A DNA stretch of 64,000 bases from Aphelenchoides besseyi. Taxonomy: Eukaryota; Nematoda; Chromadorea; Rhabditida; Aphelenchoididae. The translations under genes and the position numbers were made by a program. The DNA is taken from the NCBI GenBank assembly GCA_024699855.1, contig JAMPIQ010000002.1, forward strand, positions 8,556,001 to 8,620,000, read 5' to 3'. Below, piece after piece: positions 23,799 to 33,108 of this stretch (position 1 is its first letter; the number at the start of each line of letters is the position of its first letter). The notes beneath the pieces are model-generated. The model had not been told where the DNA came from. It worked only from the letters and a program-made list of their open reading frames with translations, and did not search any database.

Positions 23799-25809
23799 TC
23801 AAGTCATGATCTTCAGACCCTCTTGTTCGACCATTTTGTCCAATGAGCAACGAATGTTAAGTGATGTGAGACGAGAGGCAGGATGTTCGGTCCAACATTC
23901 AATCATGATGCGCTGAAGCTCACGAGTAGCCTAAAGGAATGCTGTTTACATTCATTTCAAGAGCATTCACGTACCCGGTTCGTCGACCATTCCGGCGATA
24001 AACTCGGACGTTTTTTTTGGTTGACAACAACTTCCTTCATTTGTTCGGTTGTCGGCTCCCTCTGTACGTATTCGTAATATGGGACTTGGAATGTTGGAGG
24101 ACTATGATCGGGGTCAATTTTCACGCGTCGAGTGGTCTCCCAGAATACCAAACTCAGTGCGTAAATATCCCTAAAAACAATAACACATTTTTTCAACCCA
24201 TAAACTCACATGTGCATATAAGCAAAGAAACGCTCACGCATGAACGTATCGTTCAAATATTCGGGAGCAAGATACCTTACTGTTCCGCCTGAAGATTTTG
24301 TTCTGTCAACGTTGTTAAAATTAAAACTACTCACCACGACCATCATCAGGAACATCCAATTGTCCTTGAAGATTTCGCGCCGCCATTCCCAAATCCGCAA
24401 TCGCACAGGTCATATCGTTTTTGACAAGAATATTTTTGGTCTTAATGTCCCGATGTGCGATCATCGGTTTGTAGCAGCCGCTGTTAAGACCCGGTACTTC
24501 GGTGTGCAGATACGAAAGACCATGAGCAATACTTCGCAGAAATTGAACACATTCGGTAATGGAAATCGTATTGTTTTCCAAATAGTCGTACAACGATCCA
24601 TTTGACATGTACTCGCTAATCAACCACAACTGAGTGCTGATTCCGCTGTCTAAGATGCAAGTTTACAGAAAAAGAGGATCCTAATCACCTTTGTTGTCAG
24701 ATGCAATCCACCTTAACAAATTGGAATGACGTAGCATATTAGAAGAGTAGATTTCGGTTTCACGTTGCCACGACTTTTCTTCGCGCGATTGAAAGATCTT
24801 CACCGCAACCTTCTCGCCACGCCAATCGCCCAACCAAACATCTCCATAACGTCCACGAGCAATCGCCGTCTTCAGTTGAATTTGTCGTGCGATTGTTCGT
24901 CTTGCCAAGTAGGGAGCAGTTGCCGCATCTTCTTGATTGTTTTGTGCTTCGATGTCGTCAAGCAATCGATTTAAAGTCGAATTTCTAATTGTCGAAAAAA
25001 TAAAACCCGAATGTAAAAGTCACTACTTACGCCATCAAGAAAGCAGCAGAATCGTTGCCCGCAAATCGTCGAATCATATTTTGCATCAACGTTTTTGAGG
25101 CATCTGAGTTGAACCAGAAGATGCCAAAGATCAAGCCGATAGCCGAGAATATGACCGCAACAATGAGCAAAAGAACCAAGAACCACGGCCAATTCGATCC
25201 TTCTGGTTTTTTGTCCAACAAAGCAGGTTTACGGATCGGAACCTGAAGATTGGCAATAAAAATGAAAAGCATCAATTCAACGCACATCAATGTCGTTGCA
25301 AAATGATCCGTGATTGCAGCAAAGAATGTAATCTTTGGAATGGGACGATTTGGATGTTTCGCAAACCAACGGTCGATCTGGTGGATGAAGAACTTCGGGA
25401 GGAACACAACTAAAAGCTCAAGAAAATATCGCTGAACATTTCAAGGTAACTCACTCCAATGCAGCACTTTTAACGTGACCGTCGTGTGCTACTCGAACTG
25501 ATTGCCGGCACATTCCTCCTCGTGCCCGACAGATTCCACGAACCGACTCTCCGCCGATGTGAACCAACTCGGCGTCGCAGAAATCGACGGTACATCGACA
25601 GAAAACCTCATTTTGAACCAACGGATGTTCCAAATCTAAACAACAAGAAAGGTTCCCGTCAATCAAAGTGTAAACTCACGTTTTTGATGGGTTTTGATAA
25701 TGTGCAGTAGAATCGAGTTTGTGTGGTTGATTTGCTTTTGTGTGAGGAGTGTGGACTCCACAACCGAAGGACTGAATGCAAAGAAAAGAAGCAAGAAAGT
25801 TCGCAGCAT
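23799..25809 (-). CDS. TGF-beta/activin type I receptor serine/threonine kinase
   Basis: I place the start at 25809 ([19 protein letters not shown], signal peptide), upstream of the obvious ORFs. The ectodomain is cysteine-rich ([28 protein letters not shown]) and closes with [13 protein letters not shown], the CCxxxxxCN box of the three-finger fold. One membrane segment follows: [27 protein letters not shown]. The kinase has [84 protein letters not shown] and a type-I-like C-terminus ending LKIMT. It should phosphorylate Smads after type II receptor pairing. The GS box is missing: the stretch before [11 protein letters not shown] reads [10 protein letters not shown] rather than the expected TSGSGSG. 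Daf-1/sma-6 orthology cannot be decided by eye. Confidence 0.9.
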
Positions 25810-27055
25810 AGTTAGCTGTAAATTCGATTCAACGGTTATAATGACAAACTCGAAGTTCTTGGAAACATTTCTGAAATCGAATATTCAAAATCGATTGTCC
25901 ACAAAGAATCTCGCGCTCAAAATGGCCGCAATAAAAAACGGACATTTTGACAGAAATGTTATTTGGAAGACCGTCTGGTGAATTTATCGCCGCTGTCTAG
26001 ACGGCTGTGATGCAGACGAACACGTGAAAAGATTGACGAATAAAATGGCGGGAGGCGAAAAAGACAGCGACACGCACACATTTCGGGGATTTGAGTGCAA
26101 GTGGCTGCCTGGAAGCGAATGAATTTCGCGTACGCACCACTCGCCATGTTGTACGCGTCTGAAAGCTTCCAATCACAAATTGGTTAACACTTTTACATCA
26201 CTGTGCTTGCAGAACAATTGACTGAGGCTTAAACAGTGTTTAATCGATGTTTAAGCTCTAGTTCAAGCACAAATTCTAATAGCAATAAAGAATAAGATTC
26301 AGTGCATGATACGTGGTTATGTTGACTAGTATTCATGATGAGTGGCCCATTTTTAATGGAGTTCGGATTATGTGTTTGGAGACAGAAATGGAATACAACG
26401 ACATTTAATTGCGACCAATAACTCTTTGGGATCAAGTTTACTATCTTTTGGAATAAGCTTTGTAAATGCAACTTTGCGATGTGCATTGGATCAACTAGTT
26501 CGATCAAACAGATCGAGGTCGACGGTCCGATCCACGAAAAAGCGTCCAGACAAAAGTCAGCGTACGGTCAGTTTCCCGACGTTGCCCACGAACGAAGCAA
26601 TGATACGGTGAGCGTGCGAACTTGGCAATTTACGAACATCAGAGCAAAAAATCAAATCGGATGGAACTTTTTTGGATCTTCTTTTTGTCGAATTTTTGCT
26701 TCACTTGAAGGACTAGTATCCAAAAATGCGCGGTTTTTAAGGAGAACTCGCGCGACTCATAGCATGACGCTAAATGGCGTTCAGCAAAAAATGACTACAC
26801 TATTGGAATGCTCTTGACGAGCGGAGTTTTTGGTATACGGTAAGTGTGGAACTTCAAATCCGATAAGGTGCCTTTAAGGCGTGCTCACAAGGAAAGGTTG
26901 GATTTCTGCTCGCGTGTGTTTTGTCTCATTTGCTCGTTGAAGCTAAAACTTCGTCATAAAATTCCGGGAACTTACTACTTGTAGATATTGCGAACTGAGA
27001 AATAAAATACTACTCACAGAAATATAACAACTTCTAACTCATAAAACCCAAAATA
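25810..27055. other. gene-poor spacer
   Basis: About 1.2 kb. A + frame at 26479-26817 includes IEVDGPIHEKASRQKSAYGQFPDVAHERSN and overlaps another frame at 26372-26611; neither has motifs or splice partners. The rest is AT-rich with no recognised repeat or RNA gene. Confidence 0.35.
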
Positions 27056-28262
27056 TTAAACACTAGGATTTCTCCACTGAATATCCAACTTCTCATTTGC
27101 AAAGCCAAAGTTTTCATCGTAAAATTTTATTTCAACTTCAGATGCGCATACAGCTATACAGAATCTTGTTTGAAGGAACGGGCAGTTCCATGTAAGCGTC
27201 CCTAAGCTAAAATCTAAATTAATTAGTCCAACTAACAAAAATGCTTACCCCAAGCCACAAAGTTGTAGATCTGCTGACCAAGCTTGTTGACAAAGTTGAC
27301 GGATTGCTGATGATCTTCGAACTTGAGGACCAAATTGTACATCTCGGATTGTACGATCTGGTTGTTGAAGAATTCAATCGCCTGGAAAAATTATGAATAA
27401 AATCGATTAAGCATAAAATTAGAGTTACCGGATGGCCAATATTTTTGACAACAATAACAATTCGACGACCAATTAGTTTAAAAGAGTAGAGCTGCGGCAT
27501 CGATCTGTGGCGGTAGACATTTTCAATTTCAATTTTATTTCCTTTAATCGCCAAAGTACAATAATAAAAGATCATCGTAAGTAGGAGGCGAAGGATGCCC
27601 TCAGTCGTTTCCACTCGGATATTGAGACAACGTCCGTCTATGAGCGATGTGGACCAACAGTTCGTGCAAAGTCGTCGGCGTAGTGAGCGGTAGATATGTG
27701 AGAAGAAATGATTGAAAACTCCTACTCCGATCTCATTGATTGAGACTCGGACATCGTAGCCAATTTGAAAGCCAACTTCGGACGCTGTACACAAAATTGA
27801 TATTTTTGATAAAGGTTTATTGTTAAGCATACAGCTCTGTACGTATTCACGTTAAAACTCTTTCTACGAGTTACGATTGTTTTGACTATCAAAGAAAACT
27901 TACTCTCGTACGCTGATAGAAATCTCGGTGTCCGGGGCAGTTCCAGTATCAGAAAAATTAAAGTCGATACAATCCGATGCTGTTCGAACAACCGAGTATT
28001 GTGTTAGTCGCAACAGTACAGACCACCACACTACGACGTTCCAATGAAACTGTCGCACACCATAAAGTTCCTCGTCTCCAACAAGCGAATGAAGTAGAGC
28101 AATCGAGCGACGTGCAACTGAAGATGAGAGTGATGAGGTGATTGAGACGAACAAGATGAATTCGCATAAGGACGGATGTTTAATTTAGTTAGCTTACAGT
28201 TCTTCTTTGATGACGAGTTGATTGATTTTATCGATTGGTTCTTTTTTAATATTCGCATCCAT
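27056..28262 (-). CDS. unrecognised protein, weak resemblance to Mediator MED17
   Basis: First exon MDANIKKEPIDKINQLVIKEEL at 28262 (IKKEP is a sumoylation-type motif). The 3' half joins cleanly across two introns: KLIGRRIVIVVKNIGHP, then AIEFFNNQIVQSEMYNLVLKF, QQSVNFVNKLGQQIYNFVAWG, then TLTWNCPFLQTRFC to the end LDIQWRNPSV. The middle (LHSLVGDEELYGVRQFHWNVVVWWSVLLRLTQYS, then SEVGFQIGYDVRVSINEIG) is open but I could not make the phases at its two borders agree, so one or two splice sites are wrong. The order short-strand, polar helix, 'VAWG' recalls the MED17 C-terminus, but this is a guess. No signal peptide or membrane segment. Confidence 0.5.
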
Positions 28263-28478
28263 TTTTATAAAAATAAAGTTTTATGTCTAATAGAGAGAAA
28301 TAAGAAACGAAGTAGAACTCAAAATAAGCAGATAAAATGGGTAAATCAAGCATAAGCTTGAAAACTGTTAACACGCGAACAAAATATTCTAAAGAAGTGG
28401 TTGCGAGGATTGTGAGCATTTTGTCAAAATTCGCAAACATCTAAGCCTACAGAAATCGTCAAGTTTTACGCATAGAAG
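28263..28478. other. spacer next to inverted repeat
   Basis: AT-rich DNA upstream of the previous gene; nothing recognised. Confidence 0.35.
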
Positions 28479-28590
28479 TATGCAATACACTAGAGATAGT
28501 GTTTTACACAGAAGTTTGTGCATGACATGTTCTTGTATCGGTTTATGCGGAAGATATGCAGTGCGCTAGAAGCGCCCATTATATGCTACT
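28479..28590 (+). repeat. 112-bp inverted repeat, left copy
   Basis: Identical at all 112 positions to the reverse complement of 31570-31681. Homology stops abruptly on both sides. The unit contains two small hairpins: cacta-gaga-tagtg and gcgct-aga-agcgc. The inner edge overlaps the stop codon (28586-28588) of the MLT-10-like gene. Confidence 0.95.
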
Positions 28591-31191
28591 GAGTATTCGA
28601 TGGTTTCTTCATCGTTGGAGGTTTCTGACCGTGTCGTTGCGTAGAAGAATGAATGAACTGATTGAAATGAGAATGCGAATCGTGTTTTTCGAGTTCTTTT
28701 TTTGAGCAACAATGACGCATAGTTGCATTACAACAATGCTGGTGTGTATGATTCGAATGATGTTCGTCGTCGCCACTTAGGAGATGAGGTGACAGAATTT
28801 CAACATTCAACATACCATCGGACATGATATGTGGACTAAACCCAATTCATTAAAGCGTTTAAAAAACACTTTATGTTGATTTTCAATCAAAGTAGAAATA
28901 TGGTTGAAGTGATTGGTACGGTAAACAAACTTAACTTAAGATTGACGGCGATAAGACGACTATCACTAAATTCATATTCAAATTACAAATAATTGTAAAG
29001 GTCTCCACTTACTTAAAGCTTCTCCAGATTGAACTTTTGGAGCCCCAACGGCTAAAAGTTCAAAACAAATTATGAATGTTCAGATGTCAATTACATGGCG
29101 ATAAAACAACCAGACCGATAGCTTTTGGAGAGAGGACACGAGCCTCAAGTACTTTTGGCGAAAGGATTTCGGTAATGAAGGCCTAGAAACAAGATATTAT
29201 CATTTTACCTCTAAATTAAAACTAACTTCAGGCGATAAAACCCACGCACTAAGAAACTGAGGACTCAATACTTCGGCACGGAAGGCACTAGGTGTTAGAA
29301 TATGGGCGAACATGGCAATAGGAGATAAAACAGTGGCATGAAAAACAAAAATGTAAATAAACTTTCATCTGTAAACTTCATACCATGATTGCACGTGGTG
29401 AAAGAGCGTGAAATGTCATAAACTCGGGAGAAAAGAGTTCCGCTGTTATTGCGTGCTAAAGACATTGATTATTTTTGCTGAGACATTAAACCTACAGGAC
29501 TTAAAACAATTCCTTCCAATATCACAAAACCACCTGTAATTTTAAATTGGTTAATAATCGATTGATAAAACGTACCAATACGATGTTCGTTGGCCCACGG
29601 TTCAAGAACCACGACTTTCGGTTCACCATTGCTTTCAGCATCCGGAGACTCGCCAAGATCTGTTGGAAGACCAAGCATCGCTTTTAGTTCGTTGAAATTC
29701 GGTGGTGGCGTGACACCCGGTAGTTGAATTTGACGACGAGATCGTTTCTTGGAATCAAACAAGATTTTCTGTTTCAACAATCGCTCATCCAATTGTCCTA
29801 ATTCGCGTATTCTTTGCTCCAACAAAAACTCTTTTTGCTTCGAAGTATAATGCACGTGTTCGGGAAACGTGTCGAAGAGCACATTTGCTTCTTCGGCTTC
29901 CAAATAAGTGTATCCATTTCGATCTAATTCTCGACGTTTTGCGGCCGAAATTTGTGCTTCAAAGGCTCTCCACTGTTCATCTCGCTCCTGTAACTCCAGG
30001 GTTTTCGGATACAAATGCTCATCCACTTGTTTCATCTCGTCTCTCATTGTTTTCAACATGCGATCCAACTGTTTGGTAGCGCCGGTCAACTTCAACAAAA
30101 GATCAACCCACGCATGCACTTCACGTTCATTTCCTAATGCCATCTAAACAAAACCGCATCAATAAAGTTATCTACTTTTACGTACTCTTAAAACATTGGG
30201 CAATGGAAATACTCCCTGGTCGTGTATTGATAATAAATCTGGAGATAAAAGTTTGGGTCGTGGAGGTCCTTCATCGTCTGAGCCACGACTTGGAAACAAA
30301 CTCATCAGTCGTGGTGACAAAATTGAAAGGCGATCAAATGGAGCACCGCTTATGAAATTTTGAATGGTTTCGAAAGCAGAGTTTGGAGTCGGTGGTTGAG
30401 CTTTGAATTCGGTTGGAAAGTTCATTCGATCAAATTGGCTGAAACAACTAAAACTAAACGAAACTGGAGATTTACCGTTCATTGCGTTCGTTCAACTCGT
30501 TCATGTAATTTCGAACGTAATCAGCACGACGCAAATAGCGTTCAATTTTCCTCAAGTTTCGTATCGACAAAGGCAAATTGAAGTCTTTTTCCTTTTCAAC
30601 TAAAACATAACTCTTAAACGATGTTAAATTGTTGAATTCAACTATAGGAAGCGGTTGATCGTTTTCTTCGAAGTTTAATCGGAGTTTTCAGCTCTGCGGC
30701 CAACTTCTTCTGCGGACTATTCAACAGTTCACCAAGTGATTTCCACTTTGTATCGACAATTGCTTTCAATAAGACTTTCAACGGATTGTCCTCGTTTGTC
30801 GACTCAAATTCAAACACCGAGAACTTGGACGATTTGACGGGAGTTGTTGATTCTGATTTTCTTCGATCACGAACATCCATCAATTTGATCAAACATTTCG
30901 CTTGTTGTACGATATTTTGAGCTTCTCGTTGGCATTCTTTGTAAATAATTCGATCGGCAAGATCCACCTGTTTGCTCAAGACCTTGGATTTTGCTTTGAG
31001 TAGCGCCATCATCGCAGCTCTATAGTAGAAAGCATCAACTCTGTCGGGATGCAAAACAAATTCGTTGACTTGGACTTCTGAAAAACCATAAAAGTATGAA
31101 TACTAGCGTATTATTTACCTTCGGATTGCTCTCCATTCACTTCTATCATTATGCAGAGTAGGAAGAGCGTTGTTCGTGTCAAGATTCCCAT
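28586..31191 (-). CDS. moulting-cycle MLT-10-like protein with LSP repeats
   Basis: Starts [20 protein letters not shown] (signal peptide) at 31191. The N-terminal half includes [27 protein letters not shown] and [11 protein letters not shown]. The moulting-cycle core has [66 protein letters not shown], and [35 protein letters not shown] run of repeats with LSP or FSP then spans several exons: [91 protein letters not shown]. The C-terminus is His-rich ([14 protein letters not shown]). Family members are nematode secreted proteins linked to moulting. About nine exons. The whole gene sits inside a pair of identical 112-bp inverted repeats, and its stop codon lies in the left arm. Confidence 0.87.
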
Positions 31192-31569
31192 TCGGGATTG
31201 TTTTTCGGAAGCATCAATCGAAGGTAAAAACGTTTGATGACACAAAATTACGCGCAGATTACAGAAACGACGCTAAACTCAAAATTTTGGGCATCGATGA
31301 TGTCTGTAATTGGAAGGTAGCGGAACAAGTCAATTGAATGCAAATCGATGCTTACAGTTCGATAAACACGACATGAACAGAATCTAACTTTTCATTGAGT
31401 TGATAGACGAAATAACCGGAAACAAGATTCGATTTCGTTTGTGACCCATAGGTTATGTTTTTTGTATGAAATCAGGTTAGTTACAAGCACATGGTCAGTA
31501 AATGAACTTGTACGCGGCAAGCTAATCGAAGCGCAACATTCACCACCGACTGTAAACAAATTGAAGGGA
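31192..31569. other. MLT-10-like upstream region
   Basis: About 380 bases between the MLT-10-like ATG and the right inverted repeat. This is the likely promoter. A minus frame at 31392-31604 runs into the repeat arm and is not supported. Confidence 0.4.
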
Positions 31570-31681
31570 AGTAGCATATAATGGGCGCTTCTAGCGCACT
31601 GCATATCTTCCGCATAAACCGATACAAGAACATGTCATGCACAAACTTCTGTGTAAAACACTATCTCTAGTGTATTGCATA
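31570..31681 (-). repeat. 112-bp inverted repeat, right copy
   Basis: Perfect reverse-complement copy of 28479-28590. The pair is separated by 2,979 bases, which contain the complete MLT-10-like gene and its presumed promoter. Confidence 0.95.
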
Positions 31682-32066
31682 TCCTTATTTGTAAACTAAA
31701 CAAAACGCCATAATGGATTTCTCTCGTATAAACGTTCAAACAATAACGAAATCGCATTTCACATGCAAATTCTGACGCAGCTAGCGAACATTTTGATGAA
31801 ATCTTTTGTCGTAAACGCTTTCATTTGTTCATGTTTTTAGTTTGTAAATCGAGTTTCGCCGGATCTTTGATAATTTTGTGAAATTTAATGCAATTCTAGG
31901 CTTGACAATCTTTGACAAAAATCGCACAAACGCAACTGTTTTCACACAAAACTTTTTATTTTGCTAAGCAGTAAAACTTGTTTTTTTGTATGTTTATCTT
32001 TGATTTTTGCAGATTCTAATGCTTTCTCGTATTGCTCGTTTTCTAAGCTTATTGGCCGCGGCAAAA
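31682..32066 (+). promoter_or_regulatory. upstream region with 25-nt leader intron
   Basis: AT-rich leader. A putative 25-nt intron or splice acceptor segment at 31988-32012 (gtatg...ttgcag) precedes the next gene's ATG. A competing frame (ATG at 32019, [17 protein letters not shown]) resembles a signal peptide but reads out of frame with the better downstream coding. Confidence 0.4.
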
Positions 32067-32720
32067 TGCCTGACACCAACAAAGTAAGGGTTGGTTTACA
32101 TGAAAGTTTGCTAATTTGTCTTTTTTTTAGCCGCCATCATCTCAAGAGACGTATGAAGCCATTCCATCGTACGCTTATGACTTCATGCTCCCACACATCA
32201 ATGAAGTCGGATTCAAGGGTGTAAGTCATTTACTATTTTTCATTTTTCTATTCATCTTTGCGCTTTTAGCTTGGCAACATGACTGGAATTCCGAATTTGA
32301 GTGTCACCTCTTTTGATCCTCCTCCGTTTCCAGTCAAAAGCGTCATCTTTGGTCTGAATAACCGACTCATAGTTTGCTTGAATTGTCGTCGCACCGAAAT
32401 GTAGAACGCTCCGATTTTCAAAGTTAGGTTCTTGACTGGCTGATAGTTGCTCAAATCCTAAATTTTTGTCGACTGAAACAATCAACAAGCTCACCAACGC
32501 TGACTACATTCCCTCTTTAATGGACGTTTTAATTCAGGTAACTCTTTTGACCTTTTTCAATTAGTATTTTTGGGATTCGGACAGCGTCATTGAGTGCAAT
32601 CTTTCTCACAGTCATTTTATGGAGGCGAATGTGCTTGGCATGAAGGCATTGTTTGAATTGAGCATTTCGATCGAGGGCATGGATAGCAAACGCAGTTCTT
32701 GGCGCCTTGTCAAACGATAA
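32067..32720 (+). CDS. unrecognised protein, gene model uncertain
   Basis: First exons read [19 protein letters not shown] and [17 protein letters not shown], then after a ~48-nt intron [23 protein letters not shown]...[20 protein letters not shown] to a stop at about 32404. A last pair of exons reads [16 protein letters not shown], a 27-nt intron, then [29 protein letters not shown] and [18 protein letters not shown], stop at 32718-32720. The segment 32404-32490 blocks a continuous reading on this strand, while the minus strand there is open in two frames (see findings). No family is recognised. Start 32067 is preferred over 32019 because its frame gives the more protein-like exon 2. Confidence 0.45.
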
Positions 32721-33108
32721 TTTATGGTATCTTGTGCATTTGTAGATCTGGATAGTTAAATAAAGATTTGTCAGTCATCTGATACTTTTTTTGATTACTT
32801 ATTGTTTGATTAGAATTGCGAATTTGGAGAATTTGGTAGATGAATAGAAGGTCATCATAAAAGTATATTAAACAATTTGTTCAATAGTTTTATTTAGTTC
32901 TTGATTTGATTATAAACAATATTTCTTCTCTTATAAATGATCTTCTTCAACTTGAATTTAACTTCTAGCGAATCATCTTTTGAGTTTTCATTTCTCAAGA
33001 GTTTTTGGACAAGAATTATGAAATAGGAGTGGCTAAATTGGATGGAATTTAAAAAATTAACAATAAACTAGAAACAATTAGTAAAGTAAACGAAAATAAT
33101 TAAGTTAT
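32721..33108. other. convergent spacer
   Basis: AT-rich 3' ends of two convergent genes with AATAAA-like signals near 32759 and 33061. Nothing else is recognised. Confidence 0.4.

Noticed and set aside
32019..32087. Signal-peptide-like [17 protein letters not shown] start
   Set aside because: Its frame gives a poor exon 2, while the MPDTNK frame reads on naturally; not excluded.
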